A stretch of DNA of 64,000 nucleotides from Candidatus Limivivens intestinipullorum (GTDB lineage: Bacteria > Bacillota > Clostridia > Lachnospirales > Lachnospiraceae), in contig DVIQ01000024.1 in NCBI GenBank assembly GCA_018711185.1, positions 1-64,000 of the forward strand, given 5' to 3'. The position numbers and the translations under genes are program-made. Below, one piece after another: positions 10,501 to 16,029 of this stretch (the stretch's first letter is position 1; every line of letters starts with the position of its first letter). The notes beneath the pieces were generated by a model, which had not been told where the DNA came from, did no database searches, and saw only the letters and a program-made list of their open reading frames with translations.

Positions 10501-12602
10501 GCGCCGCTTGTGGAGATCGTTACCGAGTAAACGCGTTCCTGAAGCATATGGTTCTTCGGCGGCGTCACTTCCTTGATATAGTAAGTCCTGCCAATGTTCA
10601 GATCGCCGTCTGTTGTTCCAACGCCGTCCGAGTTGGTTGTAACCTCGTCTACCAGGTTTGTACAATCCGGATCCGAGTAAACGTTAAACTTCGTAGTCAA
10701 ATCCTTATAAGAATCGGAAGACGCAATCAGGTCATACCGGGAATCCGAGGAAAAATAAGTTTTCTTCTGGATCGTGATTGTTCCGAACCTGGGGCCATCG
10801 ATCTGCGCCGAGCCGGATACGATCTGGTAACCGCTGCTGTGATTATCCGGCGTAATGGTAAAGGATATGCCTACTTTACCAGTGTTGTAATCCACAGACG
10901 TAATCCGAATGGAATAGCTTCCGGATGTGCCAACCAGCGGGCCGGCATAGGTATGTCCGGAAATACACTGGGTCGGATTGAATGTATAGCCTGCCGCATC
11001 GCCGCCCGTACAGGTGAAGTAAATGGAGTTGCCTGGACCGTAGCTGCTGCTGATGCTGTAGCCGGGCGTAGAGCCTGAAATATACCCTCTACCAGTATAA
11101 ACATCGCCTACAGCCGGGTTATCCCAGGTGCCGGTGTTTGCCAGGGGCATAATCTCATTCAAGGACATTGTGACCATGGCGTAATTCATTTGTGAAAGGA
11201 AGTCGATTTCAACCTCTTCCTCCTCTTCTGTAAGGGTAAGTGTTGCCGTTTCTTCCCCGCCTGCCGATGCGTCTTCGAAGATCGTTGCCTCCGCATCGGA
11301 GCGGTACATCGCGAACGGAATCGCACTGGCTTTCGCCTTCATGGTAACCGTCAGGTTTTCCCCTGTTTCTCCCTCATATACGAAAGAATCGCCGGAAGAA
11401 ACTGTCGCTGCCGTATTGCCATCCCCATCCTTGACTTCTACCGTGCCATTTCCCTCAACAACAAAGGTCACCTTTGCGGTTTCTGACGCCTCCGATTCCG
11501 TAACTGCTTCTGTCGCAGGCTCAGTCCCTGGTTCTACGGGTATTTCAGTCTGTGCTGGTGCTTCCGTCTCCTCCGGTTCCATAACGATCACCGGGCGAAG
11601 GATGAACCAGAACTTCCCGGTTGCATTTTCTGTCACCTTATAAATGGAGCTGTAGGTTCCAGGCGTATCATACACAATGTCATTGGATACATGGCTGATT
11701 GAAAACAGTTCTGTATCATAGTTGATGTTTGTAAAATCAGCTTCCGGGTCAAAGTCCCAGGTATCATAGGGGATGCTTACCGCGTCAACGGAAACAATGC
11801 TTCCCTGCTCCGGCAGACCGTCCGACTCTGTTACCGGTTCATAAGCGTCCACAGGCGCTTCCGTTACTGGCTCTGTGGGAGCTTCTGTTGCCGGCTCCGT
11901 TGTAGCTTCCGTCACTGGCTCGGTGGGAGCTTCCGTTGTCGGCTCGGCCGGAGCTTCCGTTACCACCTCTGTGGGAGCTTCCGTTGTCGGTTCGGCCGGA
12001 GCTTCTGTTACCGCCTCTGTCGGTGCTTCCGTTACTGCCTCCGTCGGTGCTTCTGTTACTGCCTCTGTAGGAACTTCCGTCACTGGCTCCGTTTGAGCCT
12101 CTGTTGCTGGCTCGGTGGGAGCCTGGGTAATTGGTTCGGTCGGAGCTTCTGTTACCGGCTCTGTCTGGATCTCCGCGAAGGATACCTCAAACCGGATGTT
12201 CGATTCCGGCATGTACAGTTCTACTGCGCCTGTCTCTGTCCAGGACCAACCAACTTCTTTATTCTCGTCATCCCAGATCCTGATTTCGCTGATCTGTCTT
12301 GTCCCTGTTGTTTCTGCTAGGGATACCTCGACTTCTTCCCCAGCTTCATAGAGCAGGGTAATATCCGTGTTGGGCTGTACCGCTTCCTTGACCCTGGCAG
12401 AGTCATAAGAATAAGTCAAGCCGTCATAGTACGGAAGGACTGCCTCATACTGCGGGACTTCCGTCTCCACAGTCTGTTCTGCCGATGCTGAATCTGCTTC
12501 TTCAGCATAGGCTGGCAGTACGCCTGCCATGTTGGAAACGCTCATTGCCATTGTAAGCAGCAAGGACATAAGGCGTTTCCCTGTTTTTCCTTTCTTCTTC
12601 AT
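1515..12602 (-). CDS. Giant Cna-B/SpaA-repeat surface adhesin (3,695 aa)
   Basis: This very large surface protein begins with a signal peptide (about residues 1-33, ending PAYA before EEADS). A short folded region and a Thr/Glu/Pro-rich stalk of TEAPTE-type repeats (about 145-245) follow, then a unique region and a ladder of roughly 29 Cna-B/SpaA-like domains from about residue 600 to 3,625. The last 13 are closely related units of about 85 residues with a [ST]K-x-DIT start, an ELPGA motif and a T-L-T-E-V-x-APxGY end. The Lys and Glu in these motifs fit intramolecular isopeptide bonds. The C-terminus has a hydrophobic helix and an RRKGQ tail preceded by VQTGD, not LPxTG, so sorting is probably by the class B sortase encoded at 19.8 kb. 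The start at 12602 follows AGGAGGAAACTCT. An in-frame extension upstream lies in a structured leader. The likely role is adhesion or mating-pair contact. Confidence 0.9.
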   Translation of the reverse strand: MKKKGKTGKRLMSLLLTMAMSVSNMAGVLPAYAEEADSASAEQTVETEVPQYEAVLPYYDGLTYSYDSARVKEAVQPNTDITLLYEAGEEVEVSLAETTGTRQISEIRIWDDENKEVGWSWTETGAVELYMPESNIRFEVSFAEIQTEPVTEAPTEPITQAPTEPATEAQTEPVTEVPTEAVTEAPTEAVTEAPTEAVTEAPAEPTTEAPTEVVTEAPAEPTTEAPTEPVTEATTEPATEAPTEPVTEAPVDAYEPVTESDGLPEQGSIVSVDAVSIPYDTWDFDPEADFTNINYDTELFSISHVSNDIVYDTPGTYSSIYKVTENATGKFWFILRPVIVMEPEETEAPAQTEIPVEPGTEPATEAVTESEASETAKVTFVVEGNGTVEVKDGDGNTAATVSSGDSFVYEGETGENLTVTMKAKASAIPFAMYRSDAEATIFEDASAGGEETATLTLTEEEEEVEIDFLSQMNYAMVTMSLNEIMPLANTGTWDNPAVGDVYTGRGYISGSTPGYSISSSYGPGNSIYFTCTGGDAAGYTFNPTQCISGHTYAGPLVGTSGSYSIRITSVDYNTGKVGISFTITPDNHSSGYQIVSGSAQIDGPRFGTITIQKKTYFSSDSRYDLIASSDSYKDLTTKFNVYSDPDCTNLVDEVTTNSDGVGTTDGDLNIGRTYYIKEVTPPKNHMLQERVYSVTISTSGAKVTVYNRPYSIDLKIKKVDERTGEWNDDLKGTQVSLYSGKACKASQLIETITINSEDGRSFNTKIPLGVTYYYKETHATDGYDLNEKVYSVRFTESGIDIGDAAENGLIPVERTIENTSSPFNISIRVRKSMSNVPSAISSLGIYDLSDIDYGIYTNRSCTREIGEVTTLENGYSNYLTIDSNDYPSLTSEGEHTVYIKEKTGNRSVAISDEVYEATYTVSNNQASDGDIRLTVRVSDKAVVGYGVLVQKYARRSGTTEPLPGAQITVTYADAQQGANIQTRKWVFLTDSNGQVNSETAANQLDPSASSDALFRDNDGNVCWPRGYYTIQETKTPEGFEGDDAERYITMRSDPDDRYKETCVFTYVTLYNDETSRPAYVTKTSANTAITNNNSMYSLEGAKFKVEDSTGKTVATLTTNAQGRTETVNLPVGTYKVTETTAPKGYKLDSTPKNLVVTSSNSASNPATVSFADEPITASIDALLEKTTPYLTTRSLAGAEFKVEFFGNANHSGTPLRTWVIKTIEEEDGFYAYLTSACKVSGDAFYGEGMLPLGSIRITETKAPAGYTISNEVKTATITQSGYAGNISFANDATYEEIPEFGGLSIRKYDSQSGSTAQGNATLEGAVYNIVNNNEVEVSLSTNPDIGYAKGEVVMQITTNASGIASTGNEILQSGNYIVYEVSAPTGYQVDPTRYTYTVTDKTITDRPSNASAHGGSDEDVIRGGFTVTKKDYDTSTAAAQGDATLAGAQFTLYNKSAKAVIVDGRTYNPDAVIATFTTDANGVIRTASNYLPYGTYRLVETKAPTGYTGDGAYLDRTFSITSNGQMYTPPTEEHPENEVIRGGFSITKKDIVSKTNVPQGDASLKDAEFTLYNKSAKAVVVNGTSYNPGSVIAVLKTDENGSISTAADYLPYGTYRLVETKAPAGYTLDGSNLDITFKISIDGQMYTPGDTEQPQDDVIHGGFTVTKEDYDTVSAAAQGDATLEGAQFTLYNMSANSVYVDGSWYENEAVIGIFTTGADGKIQTATDYLPYGTYRLVETKAPAGYTGDGANLDITFYIRTDGQMYTPGDNTAQPQNEVIRGGFAITKEDYDTTSAAAQGDATLEGAEFTLYNMSTGSVVVDGDSYAPEAVINTFATDENGKIQTAADYLPYGTYRLVETKAPAGYTGDGANLDITFKIRADGQIFTPENAQAQPQNEVIRGGFELYKWDQELNEAGVTQGDATLEGAEFTLTNESAHYVMVDTDGDGTLERYEPNAVIATFTTDEEGHIATAADYLPYGSYVLTETQPPEGYTANGENLTRHFTIRTDGEYHSWDDEETAAKNRVIRFDIQIIKFRDTLSSEDATDDVEPIEGVVFDIYLKSTMEYVMSITTDEEGVATTKDPENYPYGRLPYGEYLIREVEHPADVSPVEDFTVNGTIDGKTYSGIYKNDKPIEAPITVLKVDAESTKIVAEEGFEFQILDENKEVVTFDVYYPHPEKVTNFITDESGTVTLPEKLLYGTYYIHEVSAPYGYVLADDMEFTITEYGAWTEIIEIPFADMPAKGKIVVNKYDKETHESLAGAVFDVFADEDIVTPDGTIHYAKGQWIESFTIGEDGVGESSELYLGKYYVQESQAPEGYCLDDTRHEFELVYEDDETPIVYAHYDAYNLPTTLNLYKTDIDGQALEGISFDITLISDIYGNPIDQGGTGEPDGPETELPESEGAQDGQEETGETVEETDSGEETESQEEPATGAYVTNAEGMITEKYLTSGIYEVREVSTLPGYVLDDTVRYVTVDRNGFIYESDASGNNLDADGGKSHTETLAWENDYTKLEISKTDITGEAEIPGAQMQILDEEGTVVYEWTSTEELHRIDRIPAGKYTLVEVQAPAGFVLASEIEFIVEETGEVQTVEMTDKQVIVSKKAITGEDELPGAELMVTDAAGNVVDSWVSGEEPHAVSGLTVGQTYTLTEVTAPEGYAIATSIEFTVEDDGEIQQIEMIDKQVIVSKRTITGEDELPGAELTVTDAEGNVVDSWISGEEPHAVSGLTVGQTYTLTEVTAPVGYAIATSIEFTVEDNGEIQQVTMIDKRILVVKVDTSITGLAGAELEVRDTEGNVIDAWTSDGTPHAVSGLKVGESYVLVETKAPEGYAIASEIPFTVADDAEDTEISLVNKQVLVHKTDVTGTEELEGAFMEVRDAEGNVVDSWVSNGTAHAISGITVGQSYVLYETAAPEGFVVASEIPFNVADDGTVQHVYMADKQVLVTKYDVTGEEELPGAELTVTDAEGNVVDSWTSGEEAHAVKGLTVGQTYTLTEVTAPAGYAIATAIEFTVEDDGKIQQVAMVDKQVFVSKRDVTGEEELPGAQLTVTDSEGTVVDSWTSGEEPHAVSGLKVGGTYTLTEVAAPTGYSIAESIIFTVTDDGAVQQVVMYDDVIEVQITKADITDNEELPGAELVITDSEGKEVDRWVSGKEPHSINLAAGTYTLTETLTPAGYATAESIVFTVTDSREIQTVTMYDYPIQVEISKTDITTGKELPGATLTITDGEGNVVETWTSTDEPHTFQLPVGTYTLTEVLAPEGYATAEAVEFTVTDTKEIQKVEMQDYPLGVTISKKDITNEEELPGATLTITDSEGKIVDQWVSEENPHYVSLPLGDYTLTEVSAPEGYATAESIEFTVTDTKEAQAVTMYDTPIQVEISKKDITNEEELPGAELTITDSEGNEIEKWTSTDEPHTFQLPEGEYTLTEVTAPDGYATAESIEFTVTDTMEVQHVTMYDTPLTVEISKKDITNDEELPGAELTITDSEGNEVEKWTSTDEPHRFQLPEGEYTLTEVTAPDGYATAESIEFTVTDTMDVQHVTMYDTPLTVEISKKDITNDEELPGARLVVKDSDGKTVEEWISSDEPHKIQLPQGEYTLTEITAPEGYEVAETIEFTVTDTMDVQHVTMYDTPKDDTVDLTGKTDTTSNTTPGTPSVIQQVTTAVQTGDFFRYLPAVILIAAGAVIILIAVKRRKGQDGEK

Positions 12603-12644
12603 AGAGTTTCCTCCTGTTTTTCTCTCTTTACATAGATTTACCTG

Positions 12645-12776
12645 TCTCCGGGACAGGAGCCGCGGTCCCCTCCCGGAGATGTCGCGGGCAAAAAATAGGG
12701 CCGCGTAAGCAGCCTTGTATCTTGTTCTCTCCCACGATTCTTTAGTGGGAGGCGCACGGTTTTTTTCGGTTTGCAT
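12645..12776 (-). promoter_or_regulatory. Structured 5' leader of the giant adhesin gene
   Basis: Read on the minus strand, the 170 bases before the adhesin ATG contain three stable hairpins. The first is CTCCCAC/GTGGGAG (12729-12751), the second GGCTGC-TTAC-GCGGCC followed by CTATTTTTT (12690-12714), and the third TCTCCGGGA/TCCCGGAGA (12645-12679). A second strong ribosome binding site (GAGGTGAAAATCC) precedes an ATG at 12776 that is in frame with the adhesin. The region may be an attenuating leader with or without a translated leader peptide, or part of an unusually long N-terminus. I do not recognise a known riboswitch class. Confidence 0.55.
12690..12714 (-). terminator. Intrinsic terminator/attenuator inside the adhesin leader
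   Basis: The stem GGCTGC/GCGGCC has a TTAC loop and is followed on the minus strand by CTATTTTTT. It lies about 90 bases upstream of the adhesin start codon, so it would stop transcription before the gene unless relieved. Confidence 0.6.
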
Positions 12777-12841
12777 TGGATTTTCACCTCGCTTTCTATT
12801 TTCCCGGAACACACCTTGGAATCAGTTTTTTCTTTTTGGGC

Positions 12842-12871
12842 ACAAAAAAAGGACCGCTGTATAAGCGATCC
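12842..12871 (-). terminator. Terminator after the Big2/transglutaminase gene
   Basis: On the minus strand GGATCGCT-TATAC-AGCGGTCC is followed by seven T residues. It lies 57 bases after the stop of the upstream gene and before the adhesin leader, separating the two units. Confidence 0.8.
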
Positions 12872-12889
12872 TGTGATTTTGAGAGGAAG

Positions 12890-12907
12890 GGTGCCATTTG
12901 TGGCACC
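12890..12907. repeat. 18-bp palindrome, element family, copy 3
   Basis: GGTGCCATTTGTGGCACC lies between the Big2/transglutaminase stop and its terminator. The symmetry extends by two further base pairs (AGGGTGCC...GGCACCCT). Confidence 0.9.
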
Positions 12908-12927
12908 CTAAAAATTTATAGCAAATC

Positions 12928-14880
12928 TTAATCCCATGTAGTCAATGTACCCACCACACAATAACCACGGTTGCCCGCTGTACCGTTAAATCCAGCTTCA
13001 AAGCTATACCAATGTCCGTCAATTTTTGCTGACGCTAAAACGTGGTCGTCTTTAATTGTACTTAAATTATTTTTATCCAGATAAACCGCTTCCAGTCCAA
13101 GGTCATGCGCCAGATCTACAATAAAACCAGCACTGGCAATACAGGTACCGCCAATTCCCTGGGCGAACAGGTATTGGCTTGCGTTGTAGGTGTTGTAGTC
13201 CAGGTTATCCAGTACCCACTGGCCGGCTACACGGAGCTTTTCGCGGGCATCCATGGAGGAAGTCCAGTTCTGAGCCTTCCAGGTTTCTTTCCAGGACATG
13301 TAAGTATAGTAGTCGGTATAGTCGGATGTAATGGTAATAGTTGCGGATGCAACTTCCGTGTTGTTATAATAAAGCCTTACGATTGATGTTCCCTCACGCA
13401 TGGCGATGAAATGAGCTGAAACATATCTTCCACCCAGGTAACTCTCCTCGGCCGGAACTTCACTGAACGAATCAACCGAGATTTCACCACCTTTATTTTC
13501 AACCTTATATGATAAAGCAGACATAGGAGCATCTGTAAATAATACTACACGGTCTTTATCTCCGCCTTTTATCTGCAATTTGTCCCACCGCAGAGTAAAT
13601 TCATACGGCAGCTCCGCCGCTCCACTTCCCGTTGTTGGGGTATCCCCTGCGCTGGCTGAAGGTTCGGTGCTGGGTTCTGTTGTCGGCTCTGTGGATGGTG
13701 TCTGCGGTTCCGTTGTCGGCTCCGTAGAGGGCGCGATGACGGTAAACCAATCGTCTGGATCTGGTTCCGTGGAAGGAGTTGTTGCCGGAGCTTTCTTAAC
13801 CGTCACCTTGCACTTTAAGGTAACGCCATCCGCTTTCACGCTGATCATTGCAGTTCCCGGCGCTACCGCTTTCACCTGTCCACTGCCTGTTACGGTTGCC
13901 ACCTTTTTATTTGAGCTTGCCCAGCTCCGGAGGGTGTACTTATATCCCTTTACCGTCAGCTTTTCGCTGTCCCCGGTTTCCAGGGTAAGGCTGCTTTTGC
14001 TCAGCTTCGGAGATGTGGAAGCTTTCACCGTCACTTTGCACTTATAGGTCTTTCCGTTTGACTTCGCTGTCACTGTCGCGGTTCCCACGCCGGTCGGCGT
14101 TAGCTTTGCCTTGTAGCGGTTCGTCCCGCTGGAAGTTACCTTCACCACGGAAGTATTGCTGCTTGACCAGCTCACTTTCTTTACGGCATTGCTAAGCGTG
14201 ATCGTGGACGCTTTGCCGTATTTTAACGTGGTTTTCGTCTTGCTGATCTTTGGGGACGGATTTTTGACCGTTACTTTACATTTGTATGTTTTGCCGTTCA
14301 CTTTTGCGTATACGTAAGTAGTTCCGGCCTTTTTACCCGTCACCTTGTATTTGTTTTTGCTGACCTTTGTAAGCTTTACGATGCTGCTGGATTTTGTGCT
14401 CCACTTGGCTGTGGAGGATGTATTTTTCAGCGCAAGGGTAAAGCTCTGGCCTTTCGTCAGGCTCTTGGATGTATCCGAAAGCTTAACTGTAGATTTCTTC
14501 ACTGTCACCGTGCAGATATATTTCTTTCCATTGCACCGCACGGCTAACCGTACTGTACCTGTTTTCCGTCCCTTAATGTTAATGGTAACGTCTTTCGTGT
14601 TGGAACCGGTTGTTTTCGACGTTCCAACGCTGGCCGTCACGTATCCCTTTTTTGATACGCTGACGGTTACTTTTTTATTTTTCGGCACATTTTTTAAAGT
14701 AATCGCAGCGGTGTCCCCTACCTCTACGGACTTTTTCGATGCGCTAAGCTTTGCTTTCGCCGCGGCCTCCGCTGTAATCCCGGTGTCAACCGGGGAAACA
14801 TCACAGGGAAGAAAAGCCACTCCAAGAGCGATTGACAAGCCGGTTGATAAAAGCATAAGCCGTTTTTTCATCTTTTCCAT
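12928..14880 (-). CDS. Secreted Big2-repeat protein with transglutaminase-like domain
   Basis: This 650-residue exported protein has an N-terminal signal peptide, four bacterial Ig-like (Big2) domains of about 75-85 residues (roughly 40-370, each ending YKCKVTVK or similar), and a Pro/Thr/Glu linker (TEPTTEPS). A beta-rich domain follows, then a C-terminal transglutaminase-core-like domain (about 540-650). The core shows GGTCIASAGF for the nucleophilic Cys and DDHVLAS for the His. The third catalytic position reads WYSFEAGF, so Glu stands where Asp is usual. No cell-wall sorting motif is visible. The start at 14880 was chosen because GGGGGG lies eight bases upstream, while the earlier ATG is too close to it. 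It sits between a lipoprotein and the giant adhesin, so it probably acts at the cell surface during contact or wall remodelling. Confidence 0.8.
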   Translation of the reverse strand: MEKMKKRLMLLSTGLSIALGVAFLPCDVSPVDTGITAEAAAKAKLSASKKSVEVGDTAAITLKNVPKNKKVTVSVSKKGYVTASVGTSKTTGSNTKDVTINIKGRKTGTVRLAVRCNGKKYICTVTVKKSTVKLSDTSKSLTKGQSFTLALKNTSSTAKWSTKSSSIVKLTKVSKNKYKVTGKKAGTTYVYAKVNGKTYKCKVTVKNPSPKISKTKTTLKYGKASTITLSNAVKKVSWSSSNTSVVKVTSSGTNRYKAKLTPTGVGTATVTAKSNGKTYKCKVTVKASTSPKLSKSSLTLETGDSEKLTVKGYKYTLRSWASSNKKVATVTGSGQVKAVAPGTAMISVKADGVTLKCKVTVKKAPATTPSTEPDPDDWFTVIAPSTEPTTEPQTPSTEPTTEPSTEPSASAGDTPTTGSGAAELPYEFTLRWDKLQIKGGDKDRVVLFTDAPMSALSYKVENKGGEISVDSFSEVPAEESYLGGRYVSAHFIAMREGTSIVRLYYNNTEVASATITITSDYTDYYTYMSWKETWKAQNWTSSMDAREKLRVAGQWVLDNLDYNTYNASQYLFAQGIGGTCIASAGFIVDLAHDLGLEAVYLDKNNLSTIKDDHVLASAKIDGHWYSFEAGFNGTAGNRGYCVVGTLTTWD

Positions 14881-14907
14881 AATCATTCCCCCCAATACAA
14901 ATGTTAT

Positions 14908-15309
14908 TTAATCTATTGTCTCAACTTCTACCGGGAACCACATTTCCGGGTTGAAGTTCAGCGTGTACTTGTATTTTTCAACGTCATTTGCGCCGAGATT
15001 TAAGTCCTCCACTATATAAGTCACATTATCGGAAAGTCCGACAAAATGCTTTGTATAATTCCCATCTTCATTTTCTACGATAATTTCAAGCTGGTTGTCT
15101 TCTATATCTGCAGTGATTGCCATTTTCCCTGTCATCTGAAACAGAACATCTCCTTGCAAACAGTTAATGACTGTCAGCTGCCGCACCACATTGAAGTTGT
15201 CTGCTTCTTTTGTCAGGTTGCTTTCTACACGGCTTGCCTGGCTGCATGCTGTAAGGCCAAATACAGAAACAATCAGAAGTACGATCATCCCGATAATATT
15301 CTTTCTCAC
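14908..15309 (-). CDS. Small surface lipoprotein (phage/ICE beta-sandwich type)
   Basis: This 133-residue protein has a classic lipobox: a hydrophobic leader ending LTAC followed by SQAS, so it should be lipidated on that Cys. The mature part is predicted beta-rich and includes NFNVVRQLTVINC and VGLSDNVTYIVEDL. Proteins of this appearance are often annotated as beta-sandwich lipoproteins in phages and integrative elements of Clostridia; their role is unknown, and surface exclusion is one guess. The GTG start follows GGGAGGTTGAA. It ends 28 bases before the Big2/transglutaminase gene. Confidence 0.65.
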   Translation of the reverse strand: MRKNIIGMIVLLIVSVFGLTACSQASRVESNLTKEADNFNVVRQLTVINCLQGDVLFQMTGKMAITADIEDNQLEIIVENEDGNYTKHFVGLSDNVTYIVEDLNLGANDVEKYKYTLNFNPEMWFPVEVETID

Positions 15310-15358
15310 TTCAACCTCCCATGAATTTTAAGTTTTAAAATTTAGTTTCTCTGCGGGA

Positions 15359-15374
15359 GTGCCATTTGTGGCAC
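15359..15374. repeat. Palindrome, element family, copy 4 (16-bp core)
   Basis: GTGCCATTTGTGGCAC is the core of the family. The outermost G/C pair is lost on the left side, where the base is A. Confidence 0.85.
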
Positions 15375-15395
15375 CTGGCTGTAACCGGTCGTTTG

Positions 15396-15413
15396 GGTGC
15401 CATTTGTGGCACC
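15396..15413. repeat. 18-bp palindrome, element family, copy 5
   Basis: GGTGCCATTTGTGGCACC lies only 21 bases beyond copy 4. It is followed on plus by CCTTTTC. Both copies fill the gap between the small ORF at 15.5 kb and the lipoprotein gene. Confidence 0.9.
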
Positions 15414-15433
15414 CCTTTTCTCACAAAAATCGT

Positions 15434-15592
15434 TCATCTTGAGCGGCCGGTTCCTTCTTTTGCTTCCCGCCATTCTGGTTTATGTTCAGCCATGAATTTA
15501 TCTATTTCCCTGCGGCACTCCTGCACCGCCTCCACATACTCATCCAGGTCTGCTTTTTCCACCAGTATCGTTTCATCTCTAGGATAGCGCAT
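15434..15592 (-). CDS. Small charged protein (52 aa), unknown
   Basis: This frame, beginning MRYPRDETILVEKADLDEY and ending GTGRSR, lies 19 bases after the nucleotidyltransferase gene. It is strongly charged and would be mostly helical. No clear Shine-Dalgarno is seen, so translation may depend on the upstream gene. The position after a minimal nucleotidyltransferase invites comparison with HEPN/MNT pairs, but the sequence shows no HEPN motif. Confidence 0.45.
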   Translation of the reverse strand: MRYPRDETILVEKADLDEYVEAVQECRREIDKFMAEHKPEWREAKEGTGRSR

Positions 15593-15611
15593 TGTAAATC
15601 ATAATATGTTC

Positions 15612-15995
15612 TCAGTTCTTTTCCCACAGCTTAATCCCTTCCCTCCTCACATTATCATAATAAATCTGGCTGCTGGTTTTCCATGCATCGCCAAATACTA
15701 CTTTCAGATCAACTTCCGGATCACGAATATCATCCCCGGAAATGCTCCCCTTGAGGTACAGGATTTCCCTCTTCAGTTCCCGGTCTACTCCCGTTTCCGG
15801 CTCATCTAAAACCAAAAACAGGTCAACGTCGCTCTCCCAGGTTTCCTCCCCTCTCGCCATGCTTCCATACAGATACAGTTCCCGAATATATGGTGAAACA
15901 GGGGACTGGAAAATCCTTTCTTTGGCCTGCGTCAGCATTCTCTGGTGTCTGTCCTGGGTGCCATTTGTGGCACCTTTTTCCCATACCGCCCGCAT
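15612..15995 (-). CDS. MNT-type nucleotidyltransferase domain protein
   Basis: This 127-residue protein has the nucleotidyltransferase fold signature LYGSMARG followed by ESDVDLFLVL, that is GS-x(9)-DxD. These residues bind metal and nucleotide in minimal nucleotidyltransferases, including antitoxins of HEPN/MNT systems and resistance enzymes. A third acidic residue is likely in DPEVDLKVV. The ATG at 15995 has GGAGGGAGG seven bases upstream. With that start, a copy of the element palindrome (15957-15974) lies inside the coding sequence and encodes the segment GATNGT; a later start at MLTQAKER would exclude it. It lies just downstream of the ATPase gene, with a palindrome between them. Confidence 0.65.
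   Translation of the reverse strand: MRAVWEKGATNGTQDRHQRMLTQAKERIFQSPVSPYIRELYLYGSMARGEETWESDVDLFLVLDEPETGVDRELKREILYLKGSISGDDIRDPEVDLKVVFGDAWKTSSQIYYDNVRREGIKLWEKN
15957..15974. repeat. 18-bp palindrome, copy 6, probably inside a gene
   Basis: GGTGCCATTTGTGGCACC is followed on plus by TTTTT. It falls within the N-terminal codons of the nucleotidyltransferase if the best ribosome binding site is used. Confidence 0.9.
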
Positions 15996-16011
15996 ATCCG
16001 GCCTCCCTCCC

Positions 16012-16029
16012 GGTGCCATAAATGGCACC
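16012..16029. repeat. 18-bp palindrome, element family, copy 7
   Basis: GGTGCCATAAATGGCACC begins exactly at the ATPase stop codon: its last base, 16029, is the final base of TAG. It ends just before the nucleotidyltransferase ribosome binding site. Confidence 0.9.

Noticed and set aside
1515-12812. Adhesin start at 12,812 or 12,776
   Set aside because: A good ribosome site and a normal signal peptide start at 12,602; the extension overlaps hairpins and a terminator. It was kept only as a regulatory question.
15612-16028. Start of the nucleotidyltransferase within the palindrome (MPFMAP...)
   Set aside because: That ATG lies in the repeat itself; the GGAGGGAGG site points to 15,995.
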